Shown: positions 18,906 through 27,027 of the stretch, one piece after another | How positions within the stretch are numbered: the first letter of the stretch is position 1 | Layout: the number at the start of each line of letters is the position of its first letter | NCBI GenBank assembly: GCA_030148065.1 | Contig: JASBUC010000010.1 | Span: forward strand, 1 to 64,000 | DNA length: 64,000 nucleotides | Origin: Legionellaceae bacterium | GTDB taxonomy: Bacteria > Pseudomonadota > Gammaproteobacteria > Legionellales > Legionellaceae | Direction of reading: 5' to 3' | Notes under the pieces: generated by a model | What the model saw: the letters and a program-made list of their open reading frames with translations, nothing else | What the model was told of the DNA's origin: nothing | The model's database searches: none | Made by a program: the position numbers and the translations under genes

Positions 18906-20120
18906 TTACTTGATCCCTATTGCTCCCACACTTTCTTGACCATATTCAGGCAACAATAAATCATCAGGGAATTGACCTGAACGGTTTATATAAGTTACCT
19001 TTTCAACATCGAAGCCCGTTCTGCGCAAGCAACGCTCTAAAATCTCCTTTGTGATCCAGTGAACAAACGCAGGTAATGATGAAGCCCTACCACTACTTTC
19101 ATATTCAGCGGGTTCTGTGATTTCTCCTGGCCATTCAATTTTATCTGCAACTCGACTATTGTACTCTGGTATAAATTTCTGCCAGTTTTTCAAAAATGGG
19201 GTTTCGCAAACAATATATATTTTTCCACCAGGCGTCAAAAGTTTTGACATCAATGCCAAAGACTCTTCAATTTTCATACCAGTAAAAAAGTGTAGGACAC
19301 GAGAAATCAAAATTGCATCAAAATAATTTTCAGGTAAGCCAACTAATTCTGAAGGGAACTCACCAGGAACCAATACCAGCTTATTATCTGCCCTCGTTAA
19401 AGGTTCAGAGTTATTGCCTTCCATCGTCATATAGCGGTTATTTACAACGGCTAGATTCTTTGGCTCTATGTCATTACAAAATACGGTAGCACCCTTAGCA
19501 ATCGCTTCTAGCGTTGCTGCTCCAAAAGCTGCTCCTATTTCAAGAACTTTACCACCATCTTTCGCTACACTTGCTGAATGTTCAATAAAGCGTTGTGAAA
19601 CAGGATCACAGGCTGTTGTAGTAAATCCGCCAAAAGGGTTATGTGTTTTTGTAAAAATCCCTGTTATTTCTCGAGCTGGTGGTGTTTCTACTTGTGAAAT
19701 ACTTTGAGGGTTGATAAGTACAGCATTGTTGGTGTCTTCAACTAAATCTACTTCCCTATTTAGAAGCCATGGCGCTTCTTGAGAGTCAGCTTCCATGAAA
19801 CTATCAAAAAAAAGTTTTGTCCTATCAATGCGTTCTTTAAATGATAAAAGGAAATCCACTGTAGGAGTTCCAAAATGATTGTGCCAACGATTAGCTTTAA
19901 CTGGAACTAAAGCTTGCTTAAGAGTAGTGCTTTCTAAATGATGATAAAAACCTTCAAATAGAACAGACATCCTTGTTAGTTTAACCAATTCCCCAACTTC
20001 GCTACCTAAGGCAATTGCTTCTAATTGGCTTAAAAAATATCGATAGACTTCTGAAGAGGTTATTTCGTTTTGCTTTTCAAAAACATCTAAAACAGATTGG
20101 AAAAAAGCTAGTGAATCCAC
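18906..20120 (-). CDS. Class I SAM-dependent methyltransferase with a long N-terminal domain
   Basis: Of 404 residues, the first 165 form a helical domain I do not recognise. The methyltransferase domain follows: motif I VLEIGAAFGAATLEA (about 192-206), the acidic end of strand 2 in CNDIEPKN, motif IV FDAILISRVLHFF and LTPGGKIYIVCETP. The start is GTG 20120. The substrate is unknown. The motif string FGGFTTTACDPVSQRF before motif I is unusual and may help a family search. The gene heads a three-gene unit with the 164-residue protein and the VUT transporter. Confidence 0.8.
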   Translation of the reverse strand: MDSLAFFQSVLDVFEKQNEITSSEVYRYFLSQLEAIALGSEVGELVKLTRMSVLFEGFYHHLESTTLKQALVPVKANRWHNHFGTPTVDFLLSFKERIDRTKLFFDSFMEADSQEAPWLLNREVDLVEDTNNAVLINPQSISQVETPPAREITGIFTKTHNPFGGFTTTACDPVSQRFIEHSASVAKDGGKVLEIGAAFGAATLEAIAKGATVFCNDIEPKNLAVVNNRYMTMEGNNSEPLTRADNKLVLVPGEFPSELVGLPENYFDAILISRVLHFFTGMKIEESLALMSKLLTPGGKIYIVCETPFLKNWQKFIPEYNSRVADKIEWPGEITEPAEYESSGRASSLPAFVHWITKEILERCLRRTGFDVEKVTYINRSGQFPDDLLLPEYGQESVGAIGIK

Positions 20121-20505
20121 TTGAAAACATCCTGTATAAAATTCAATGCAGCCATTGGACTTTATAACTATGATAAATTTATTTCAATAGGTTTATTCAA
20201 TTTAATAGATGTTTTTAGGTCATTCCTTTATCTTCATAAGACTTTTGTTCAATAAGATTATAAACTAGCCAGCAGGCGTTATACTTGCAGGTTAAGTAGG
20301 TAGTTAAAATCTGGTAACCACTTTAAGGAACGACAAAAAGTCATCCATGACTTTCTTTGTTTTCGCCTAAATTAGACTAAATTTATAATGGTGTTATTAG
20401 CAATATCTTAATTGCTATAATGCACAAAATTAAAAATCAATCTTTTGAGATCTGCTCTCATATTGAACAAATAAGTTTTTGTGATTAATTAAGCGGGTTT
20501 AAAAT
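20121..20505. promoter_or_regulatory. 385-base divergent intergenic region with promoter and inverted repeat
   Basis: No gene fits here. A perfect TATAAT lies at 20416-20421, oriented toward the kinase-GNAT gene, with only a weak -35 (GTTATT at 20393-20398). An inverted repeat TAGCAAT-ATCTTA-ATTGCTA (20398-20404 and 20411-20417) overlaps it and could be an operator. A small hairpin AAAGTCA-TCCA-TGACTTT near 20337-20354 is followed by a T-rich run and could end leftover transcription. The rest is AT-rich without visible repeats. Confidence 0.45.
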
Positions 20506-21534
20506 ATGTTAATTATCTTAGGTGGTCTACCAGGTGTTGGGAAAAGCACTATCGCGAAAAAGCTATGTCAAAAGCTTAAAGCTGTTTATTTAAGAATTGA
20601 TAGTATTGAACAAGCCATAAGAAACGCACAAAGCATCAATCCAAATGGCCTAGATGAAGTATTTGCTGAAGGCTATATGTCGGCTTACGCCGTTGCAAAA
20701 GATAACCTTGAAATAGGCCTAACAGTTGTCGCTGATTCCGTTAATTCCATTAGTATCACAAGGACCGATTACCAAGCGGTTGCTACCTCTTTAAATCAAC
20801 CCTACTTTGAGATTGAAATCATCTGCACTGACAAAAAAGAACACCAAGAACGAGTTGAAAGCAGAAAGCCAACAATTGCCAACCACCAGCTCCCAAATTG
20901 GAAAGATGTTTTAAATCGGGAGTATGAGAAATGGACGACAAAAAATTTAACCATCGATACTTCAGTCTTAACCATAGATGAAGCAGTGCAAGTAATTATC
21001 GAAAAATTAAATAATCATCAAAGCCAACCTACACTAAAAATTGAAACTGAGCGATTAGTCATGCGCCCCATTCAAGAAGCTGATTTTGATTCAATTGCAT
21101 CTCTTCATGCCAACCAAGAGGTGATGGCTTTTTTCCCTTCTGGAACCTTAAGCAAAAAGCAAACTAAAGAAAGATTAAAAACCTTCCAAAACTATTCTGA
21201 TACCCTGAACCTGCCATGCTTTACCATTTTCAAAAAAGGCAGTGGTGAGTTTGTTGGTCGCTGTGGTTTTGGCCCTATTGAGGAAGAGGTTGAAGTAGGC
21301 TATCTAATAGATAAAAAGTTTTGGGGCCAAGGTTATGCCACAGAAGTTTTATCAGCACTACTTAAATGGGGCAAAGAAAATATAAAAAGCCCAAGAATAA
21401 TTGCCCTAGCGCCGATGAATCACCAGGCATCTTTTAAAGTTATGGAAAAATGTGGAATGCGTCCTTATAAAGAGGACGAAGCTTATGGAGTGACATGCAA
21501 GTTTTATGAGTTCCTCAACAATGGGCTTAGTTAA
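20506..21534 (+). CDS. P-loop kinase fused to GNAT acetyltransferase
   Basis: The protein has 342 residues in two parts. Residues 1-165 are an AAA_33-type small-molecule kinase with Walker A GLPGVGKST at 7-15 and a LRIDSIEQAI segment typical of this group. Residues about 180-335 are a RimJ/RimL-like N-acetyltransferase, with LVMRPIQEADFD at its start, the acetyl-CoA loop FWGQGYATEV and a late NHQASFKVMEKCGM helix. Each domain resembles antibiotic- or metabolite-modifying enzymes; the joint substrate is unknown. It is the only plus-strand gene of this cargo block and faces the minus-strand operon whose last gene, GrpB, ends 28 bases away. Confidence 0.85.
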   Translation: MLIILGGLPGVGKSTIAKKLCQKLKAVYLRIDSIEQAIRNAQSINPNGLDEVFAEGYMSAYAVAKDNLEIGLTVVADSVNSISITRTDYQAVATSLNQPYFEIEIICTDKKEHQERVESRKPTIANHQLPNWKDVLNREYEKWTTKNLTIDTSVLTIDEAVQVIIEKLNNHQSQPTLKIETERLVMRPIQEADFDSIASLHANQEVMAFFPSGTLSKKQTKERLKTFQNYSDTLNLPCFTIFKKGSGEFVGRCGFGPIEEEVEVGYLIDKKFWGQGYATEVLSALLKWGKENIKSPRIIALAPMNHQASFKVMEKCGMRPYKEDEAYGVTCKFYEFLNNGLS

Positions 21535-21562
21535 CGCATGACAAGCGCTATCTTAATCACAT

Positions 21563-22096
21563 TCAACTCGGAAATTGAAGTGATAACAAATCAATAACGC
21601 TGTCTTTGATGATGCAGTATTCTTTATCGCTTACCTTTGCTTTGGCTAAACGCTCTTTAAACTGCATAAAAGAAATCCGAGCCTTTTCATTAGAAGATAA
21701 AAAATCTCTAAAATCCAATGCAAACTTCCAATTTAAGCTATCCTCTAGTCGAATATGAATATTAAAATCTTGGCCTTGATATTTACCTTTAAAAAATCTT
21801 TTTTCCCAGTCGTGTGAAAAATAATCAAACTCATGAAACGGTACGTGATCTTGCTTGATTTCTTTAATCCAGTTAAAACCTAGTGGATCTAATACTTCTC
21901 TAACTCGTTGAATGTCACTAAACGATTGTATGGCACATTGAATGTCAACAATGTCTTTTGCTTTGACGCCAGGGATGGCTGTTGAGCCAATATGCTCTAC
22001 ATCACTAAAAACACCGGAGCCAGAAGATAGCAAGTTTTGCTTCAATTCATTAAAATTTTTAGACCATTCTTCTGTATGTTCTGTTAGTTCAATCAC
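21563..22096 (-). CDS. GrpB-family protein (nucleotidyltransferase-like fold)
   Basis: The 177-residue protein matches the GrpB/UPF0157 family. The pattern includes VFSDVEHIGSTAIPGVKAKDIVDI near residues 34-57, in which GS-T-IPG-x-KDI is the family hallmark and resembles the active site of nucleotidyltransferases, and a later FNIHIRL. The start overlaps the stop of the previous gene by four bases. The family is often found as a cassette near acetyltransferases and kinases; its substrate is not known. Confidence 0.85.
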   Translation of the reverse strand: MIELTEHTEEWSKNFNELKQNLLSSGSGVFSDVEHIGSTAIPGVKAKDIVDIQCAIQSFSDIQRVREVLDPLGFNWIKEIKQDHVPFHEFDYFSHDWEKRFFKGKYQGQDFNIHIRLEDSLNWKFALDFRDFLSSNEKARISFMQFKERLAKAKVSDKEYCIIKDSVIDLLSLQFPS

Positions 22097-22437
22097 TGTT
22101 CTCTCTCCTTGAGCCCCTTTAATTCCACAGTTGCATCTATTTCAAAGGTGCGCCTGGTTGCACTGAACTTTCCTTTAAATCGACTGATGCCATCTCCTCG
22201 CATCTTTGGTGCATATTCTGTTAAATAGGTTTCTAAGGCTTTAGCATCTTCAAGTTCATAATGAATTGTAATAGCCTTCTGATCATGCGCTTCACTATCA
22301 GCCAATATTGGCTTTAGTATTGTTGCTTTTATAAAACCAGGGAATTGAAGCATCTCTAAAATGTGATCATCAAGCCATTGTTTGTACTCTGAAAAAACAT
22401 CACTATTAATCAAAAGATTAACTTCATAGATAACCAT
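22093..22437 (-). CDS. DUF4286-like small protein
   Basis: The 114-residue protein begins MVIYEVNLLINSDVFSEYKQWL, as in DUF4286 proteins, which have a ferredoxin-like fold of the dimeric antibiotic-biosynthesis monooxygenase type. I see no cofactor motif. It is translationally coupled to GrpB (four-base overlap) and follows the GNAT-APH fusion by 25 bases. Confidence 0.7.
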   Translation of the reverse strand: MVIYEVNLLINSDVFSEYKQWLDDHILEMLQFPGFIKATILKPILADSEAHDQKAITIHYELEDAKALETYLTEYAPKMRGDGISRFKGKFSATRRTFEIDATVELKGLKEREQ

Positions 22438-22462
22438 CTTAACGTCCTTATGGAAGTATAAA

Positions 22463-23932
22463 TTAAATCAATCGCTGCATCATTAGTGAAAATCGTGACT
22501 CTTTTTCTAAGGCTTTATTGCCATGATTGACCGCATAATCAAGGCAAGCCACTGCACTATAAGCACCTAAGAACTTAGCATAGTCTTTAACCTCTTCAGG
22601 AACCTCACCATAAATTCTATAGAACTTTTTATGTGCTGTTTTTGGAAAAAAACTATAAAGAGCGCTTAAGTCAACCACATAATGATTAATGCCAGAATCT
22701 CCCCAATCAATGACACCACATAGTGTTGAGTTTTTAAATAAAAAATGACGGCAGTAAAGGTCACCATGGACTAAACATCTATCTGCTGAACTAAATTTTG
22801 TTACTAACGCATTTTCTACCAACTGATGAATTTTTGCTTGATTAAATGAAATTATATTTTCATCAGTTAATTTACTAACTCTCTCTTTAAATTGCGTTGT
22901 CATATGTTTGGCGTTAGTGCGATTAAACACTTGTTGACCTATATCATTATCTAAAAGGGTTGATATTGAAATTCCATGAAGTCCTTTTAAAAAGAAAGCA
23001 AACGCTTCTATATTTAAGTCTCTTTCTTCTTCTGTTAACGCAAGATCCTCAGCAGGCTCTCCTTGAATTTTTTGATAGCCCTGTATTGGGTATGGATAAC
23101 GACTAGATCCAAACCCACAGTAACAGGGGTCGGGAATTGTGAGATTAGTTTTTCCTTGCAGTAGAGATAAGATTTTATTCTCTTTTTCTATTAGAGGAAT
23201 TGCAATATACCTTCTAGGCAATCGACATAGAATACTATCATTAACCAGGTAAACATAATTATCCCACCCCTCTGAATAAAGCTTAACAGAATCGATAGGG
23301 GTTTTTATAAACTTTTCAATATTATCCTTAACTTCATCTATTGTGAGAGAAAAGTCCGCTTCCCAAGGTTGATTCTTTTGGTTAGCTTTTTCCATATAGA
23401 AACTTTGTAGTTCCTCCTTGGTGATGGCGAAACGATTATGGTCACGCCACTCTCCATTTACTTTCAAATAATTTTTTGAGTAGCCTTCTTTAACAAACCC
23501 AGACGCTTTAACAAGGTTTTCTGACTTAATATTCTCTGGTTGAACATTTGCTTCTATTCGATGAATTCCTAACTGATAAAAAGCATAATTAACAATTGCC
23601 ATTAGCGCTTCTTGCATGAAGCCTTGTTTCTCATGGCCCTTAAAACGATAGAAACCAATGTATGCACTCTGGAAAAAACCTCTGATAATATTACTTAAAT
23701 TAAATACGCCAATTAAACTATCATTCTCATTTTCTTTAACGAAGAAACACTCCATGTCATCAAGGTTAGCTCTGTCCAAATAAGTTCTAAAATCCACCTC
23801 GCTCTTAGGAGGACTAACCCAGGGGTAGTGGCACCTGTCCGACTCTATAACCTTCCTTAAAAATTCATCCCTCATTTTTATAGATGGGCGAATAATAGTA
23901 ATTCTTTTCGTGGTGATTATTGCATCATTCAT
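22463..23932 (-). CDS. Bifunctional GNAT acetyltransferase - aminoglycoside-type phosphotransferase
   Basis: The protein has 489 residues. Residues about 5-175 are a RimJ-like acetyltransferase with the YIGFYRFKGHEKQGFMQEAL acetyl-CoA region and an ANVQPENIKSENLVKASGF tail helix. Residues about 195-489 are an APH/ChoK kinase: Brenner motif with H389-G-D391, followed by LYCRHFLF where His stands in the usual Asn place, and IDWGD for the metal. The AAC(6')-APH(2'') enzyme of Gram-positive bacteria is a known acetyl/phosphotransferase fusion, but this one is distinct in sequence, and resistance activity is not shown. It follows the AAA kinase gene by 11 bases. Confidence 0.85.
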   Translation of the reverse strand: MNDAIITTKRITIIRPSIKMRDEFLRKVIESDRCHYPWVSPPKSEVDFRTYLDRANLDDMECFFVKENENDSLIGVFNLSNIIRGFFQSAYIGFYRFKGHEKQGFMQEALMAIVNYAFYQLGIHRIEANVQPENIKSENLVKASGFVKEGYSKNYLKVNGEWRDHNRFAITKEELQSFYMEKANQKNQPWEADFSLTIDEVKDNIEKFIKTPIDSVKLYSEGWDNYVYLVNDSILCRLPRRYIAIPLIEKENKILSLLQGKTNLTIPDPCYCGFGSSRYPYPIQGYQKIQGEPAEDLALTEEERDLNIEAFAFFLKGLHGISISTLLDNDIGQQVFNRTNAKHMTTQFKERVSKLTDENIISFNQAKIHQLVENALVTKFSSADRCLVHGDLYCRHFLFKNSTLCGVIDWGDSGINHYVVDLSALYSFFPKTAHKKFYRIYGEVPEEVKDYAKFLGAYSAVACLDYAVNHGNKALEKESRFSLMMQRLI

Positions 23933-23943
23933 TGGACATTACC

Positions 23944-24483
23944 CTAAACACTATTAATATGTTCCATAATAAAGCTTGCTCTATCAATAGGAGAGCACTT
24001 CGGGACTTCTATTATTTGATAGTTGAGTGATTGGTATAAATTTTTTAGTTTTTCGCCAAACTCTCTAGATTCATCAAAGCTCATTTTTCGTTCTTCATCA
24101 TTGACATAGATTTCTTGCCAAGCAGGTAAAAAGAAAACCTTTGGATTATATCGGTAGGTGTTAGCTGCATTGATGAATGGACCATTATTCAAGTCAAAAT
24201 AATTAGCATAAGCCACACAGTCTGGAATTCCTCTGTCAAATAATATTTTACCAACATTTGCTGTCATCTCTTTATATTGATAAATAGAACGAGATAGTAA
24301 AAGTTGGCAAAAAAGGTTGGGATCTTTATCCGGTACGCCTTGCCCATCAATAAGTCTTTGCTCAGCTAAAATTTCTCTAGCAGGCTCTTTAATGCAAGTT
24401 AAAGCTTTGTCTTTTAGTTCATTAATGACGGTTGACTTTCCGCTACCCATAGCCCCAGTCAAAATATAGTAGTTATCTTTCAT
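23944..24483 (-). CDS. AAA_28-like P-loop ATPase/kinase
   Basis: The 179-residue protein has Walker A GAMGSGKST at 10-18 and a LFDRGIPDCVAYANYFDL segment in the place of Walker B and the lid. Such short single-domain proteins are NTP-dependent small-molecule kinases or ATPases (AAA_28, AAA_33 group). It sits directly upstream of the GNAT-APH fusion and downstream of the GyrI-like gene in the same operon. The substrate is unknown. Confidence 0.8.
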   Translation of the reverse strand: MKDNYYILTGAMGSGKSTVINELKDKALTCIKEPAREILAEQRLIDGQGVPDKDPNLFCQLLLSRSIYQYKEMTANVGKILFDRGIPDCVAYANYFDLNNGPFINAANTYRYNPKVFFLPAWQEIYVNDEERKMSFDESREFGEKLKNLYQSLNYQIIEVPKCSPIDRASFIMEHINSV

Positions 24484-24530
24484 ATGTTATGAGTGGCATA
24501 GTAAAGGAAGAGTACTATGCCATACATGAT

Positions 24531-25022
24531 TTAGTTAATGCCAACAAATATTTCTACTTCGGCGTCTAGTGGATTCATACAACGCTCATCAAAGATTTCA
24601 AAATCAGCAATATAATTTCTTTTCCCCTTCAGCGTCACTTCATCCATCTGCCATATTGCTTTCCAGCCATCAATAATAATGTTAGGCAAAGCTCCTTTTT
24701 CAGTAGTGAAACAAAGATAACGTTGTTGTGGTATCGTAAGTGGTGTAAATAAGCTTAAGTCTTGGTTGCTAAAATCACTCACTTCTTCACCTAAAAAGTA
24801 ACTATATTCACCCGCTTCATCGCTCTCATATTCTGTATAAATGGAATAAGTCTTATTAGAGTCAACCCGGTGCTTAATTTTTTCAGCTAAATTTTTAGAC
24901 CAATATTTATCAACCAGTTTTGAAATGCTAGATGTTTCAGGGTTAAACTCAAGTTGATTGTTAGTTTTGATTCGTAAGCCAATGATTTTTATTTCACCTC
25001 TCTCTACTAACTCTTGTCTCAT
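24531..25022 (-). CDS. GyrI-like effector-binding-domain protein
   Basis: The 163-residue protein is a stand-alone effector-binding (GyrI/BmrR C-terminal) domain: YSIYTEYESDEAGEYSYFLG, a central VPQ-like loop and a WQMDE...YIADFEIFDER ending with carboxylates, as in proteins that bind cationic drugs. It lacks a DNA-binding part. The start overlaps the VOC gene stop by four bases. Sequestration or sensing of a toxic small molecule is the usual idea for this family. Confidence 0.8.
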   Translation of the reverse strand: MRQELVERGEIKIIGLRIKTNNQLEFNPETSSISKLVDKYWSKNLAEKIKHRVDSNKTYSIYTEYESDEAGEYSYFLGEEVSDFSNQDLSLFTPLTIPQQRYLCFTTEKGALPNIIIDGWKAIWQMDEVTLKGKRNYIADFEIFDERCMNPLDAEVEIFVGIN

Positions 25023-25399
25023 GTGTTCATTTCCAAATGATAAAAACGAAGTCTATGACCATCTGGATCTAGCGCGGTCAAGGCATAGCCAAAATCTAGT
25101 GTCCTAGCAGATTGGCAAATGGTTACTTCATCATCTCTTAACTCATTAAATATAGCATCAACTTCATCCCTAGATGAAAGCTCAATAGCAAACTCTACAC
25201 ACTCACTAACCTCATTAGCATCAGGTGTTACAGTATGCTTTGACCAAAGGCCAAACTTATTCCCTTTTGACAACTCAAATAAAACAAACGTATCTGATTC
25301 TAGAACGGGCTCACTATTAAAGAGTTTGTGATAGAATGCCTTGCTTTTTTTTGGATTATCAACATAAAAAATGGTCATGTTTGATAGAAAGTTATTCAT
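25019..25399 (-). CDS. VOC/glyoxalase-bleomycin-resistance-like protein
   Basis: The 126-residue protein has the two beta-alpha-beta-beta-beta units of the VOC fold: TIFYVDNPKKSKAFYHKLF near the start and ALDPDGHRLRFYHLE at the end. The GHRLRF strand is the typical last metal-binding strand, although a clear set of metal ligands is not seen. Members bind drugs or catalyse dioxygenase and isomerase reactions. It is preceded by a WYL regulator gene, a very common pairing. Confidence 0.8.
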   Translation of the reverse strand: MNNFLSNMTIFYVDNPKKSKAFYHKLFNSEPVLESDTFVLFELSKGNKFGLWSKHTVTPDANEVSECVEFAIELSSRDEVDAIFNELRDDEVTICQSARTLDFGYALTALDPDGHRLRFYHLEMNT

Positions 25400-25466
25400 G
25401 TTATCTCCTGTGTTTAAAACAAGGAAATGATACCTTTAACTTGTGACAGAAATTGTCAGTAGTCTT

Positions 25467-26153
25467 TTATTGCTCTGGAATGTTATGAATTTTTCGCCAT
25501 TGACGCAGAAGCTCAGGCTTTGATTTGGGATATTTTTTATTGAGTTCAATGATTTTTTTAATTCTATCTGTTCTAAAGTGGCGAAAGTCGTTGCGCATTT
25601 CACACCAAGCAATAAGAACTCTTATTCCGTCAAAAAAGGCTATGCCAATTGGCCAAATAATACGATTTGACTCATTGTCTTTTAGATCTTTGTAAGAAAT
25701 TTCAATCATTTTTTTAGTTCTGACAGTAGTTCGTAGTAATTTCATACTTTCATCATCTGTACAATTAACTTTATTTGGACCAACCATTAAACTTGAAAAA
25801 TCTAGTTCTCTTTGCCGACTATTAGGTAAAACGGCGCGGACTTTATTTAACACGCCTTTTGCTCCGTTTTGCAGAGACGTATCCCCCTTTCGATTAACCC
25901 AACGCATGCCTAACACTAAGGCTTCTAGCTCATCATTATCAAACATCATAGGAGGCAGTAAAAAACCAGGCTTTAATTGAAAGCCTAGTCCAGGCTCTCC
26001 CTCAATGTCTGCTCCTTGTTCTTTTAAAGTCACAATATCCCGATATAATGTACGAGTGCTAACATTTAGTTTCTCTGCCAATGTTTGGGCTGAAACAGGG
26101 TAACGATATGACCTCAATAACGCTAGTAACTCAAATAGCCGCCCTGTTCTCAT
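25467..26153 (-). CDS. YafY-type HTH-WYL transcriptional regulator
   Basis: The protein has 228 residues. The N-terminal winged helix is RGRLFE-like (MRTGRLFELLALLRSY, then ALAEKLNVSTRTLYRDI at about 24-42), and the WYL domain covers about 135-225 (IEISYKDL, RIIWPIGIAFFDGIRVLIAWCEMRNDFRHF). WYL regulators sense ligands, often single-stranded nucleic acid or nucleotides, and control nearby genes. It overlaps the XRE gene stop by four bases and is likely the regulator of this operon. Confidence 0.85.
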   Translation of the reverse strand: MRTGRLFELLALLRSYRYPVSAQTLAEKLNVSTRTLYRDIVTLKEQGADIEGEPGLGFQLKPGFLLPPMMFDNDELEALVLGMRWVNRKGDTSLQNGAKGVLNKVRAVLPNSRQRELDFSSLMVGPNKVNCTDDESMKLLRTTVRTKKMIEISYKDLKDNESNRIIWPIGIAFFDGIRVLIAWCEMRNDFRHFRTDRIKKIIELNKKYPKSKPELLRQWRKIHNIPEQ

Positions 26154-26371
26154 TCTGACTTGCTTGATTGTTCAGTAAAGTAAAGAATATCGCCAGGAGT
26201 ACAATTTAAGTGTTTACAAATGGCTTCAAGTGTAGAAAAACGAATAGCCTTTGCTCTACCACTTTTAAGAATTGATAAGTTTGCTTCGGTGATGCCAATA
26301 GCCTTTGCTAAGTCTTTTGAACGGCACTTCTTTCTAACCATCACTTCATCAAGCTTTACAGATATTGTCAT
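26150..26371 (-). CDS. XRE-family HTH regulator (YozG-like)
   Basis: The 73-residue protein is one helix-turn-helix domain (MVRKKCRSKDLAKAIGITEANLSILKSGRAKAI is its core). The HCNCTPGDIL-type ending (LNCTPGDILYF) is that of the YozG/DUF2975-linked group. It directly follows the DUF2975 membrane protein gene by 10 bases, a pair that is common in many bacteria. Confidence 0.85.
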   Translation of the reverse strand: MTISVKLDEVMVRKKCRSKDLAKAIGITEANLSILKSGRAKAIRFSTLEAICKHLNCTPGDILYFTEQSSKSE

Positions 26372-26381
26372 TTAGTTAACC

Positions 26382-26945
26382 TTAAACTGTTAGTTCCTGC
26401 AGCTGCTGTAAGCGCCTTGCTTCTTCCATGATATAGGCTGCGATATATAAAATTATTCCAGTGATAATAGACGTAAAAGAACTTCCACCGACCCCAATGG
26501 AAATTAAATGATGCCCTGACTCATTATAAAAAGTTAATGCATACGTTATTAACACTTGGTAAATAGGGTGTATAAGCTCTGCCAATAGCATTAAACCAGC
26601 AATAGTTTTAATTAATTGTATCGTATTTACGTTAAAGTATTTTTTCTCTTTATAGCTAGAAAAAAGCTTTGATAGCTTAGAAAAGATTAAAATGACACAA
26701 ATTGTATCAAGAAGTTCAATTAGGTAGAAAATGCTTTTATCTAAAAAAGAAAAGTAGCTTAGGCTTTTAACATCACTCAAACTAATCACATCTTGGAAAT
26801 AGCCAATAGCAAAGGCCATGTCCAAATTAAAATACACCAGATAAAAAATAGTAATAGGTAGTACGAAGCTTGTAAGCCTGAAAAGTAAAGCCAGTCGGCC
26901 ACATACTAAATCAATATTTTTCATTTTATGTCTCCATAAGTTCAA
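26382..26945 (-). CDS. DUF2975-family membrane protein
   Basis: The 187-residue protein has four hydrophobic helices (about 18-42, 75-95, 112-135 and 150-175) and the DUF2975 layout, with YIAAYIMEEARRLQQLQELTV at the end. Its role is unknown; it may signal to the adjacent XRE repressor. It is the first gene of the nine-gene minus-strand operon. Its likely true start is ATG at about 26924 (MKNIDLVCGRLALL), since MNLWRHK may be upstream sequence. Confidence 0.75.
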   Translation of the reverse strand: MNLWRHKMKNIDLVCGRLALLFRLTSFVLPITIFYLVYFNLDMAFAIGYFQDVISLSDVKSLSYFSFLDKSIFYLIELLDTICVILIFSKLSKLFSSYKEKKYFNVNTIQLIKTIAGLMLLAELIHPIYQVLITYALTFYNESGHHLISIGVGGSSFTSIITGIILYIAAYIMEEARRLQQLQELTV

Positions 26946-26954
26946 TATGGGGTC

Positions 26955-26982
26955 ATAATATCATGAAATTATTGCTTTGCAA
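26955..26982 (-). promoter_or_regulatory. Promoter of the DUF2975-to-GrpB operon
   Basis: On the minus strand TTGCAA (26977-26982) and TATTAT (26955-26960) are 16 bases apart. The -35 lies inside a perfect hairpin ATTATTGC-TTT-GCAATAAT (26968-26986), which would suit binding by the operon's own XRE or WYL regulator. Confidence 0.5.
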
Positions 26983-27027
26983 TAATATATGTCTGTTTAT
27001 CGATAATTTCATCAAGCCCTTTTTATC

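Noticed and set aside
22463-23932. GNAT-APH fusion as two genes joined by a sequencing error
   Set aside because: The linker between the domains reads as normal coding sequence with no ribosome site or second start at the join.
20121-26945. Integron cassettes with attC sites between the cargo genes
   Set aside because: The genes overlap by four bases or lie within some tens of bases, leaving no room for attC, and no integron integrase or core-site repeats were seen.
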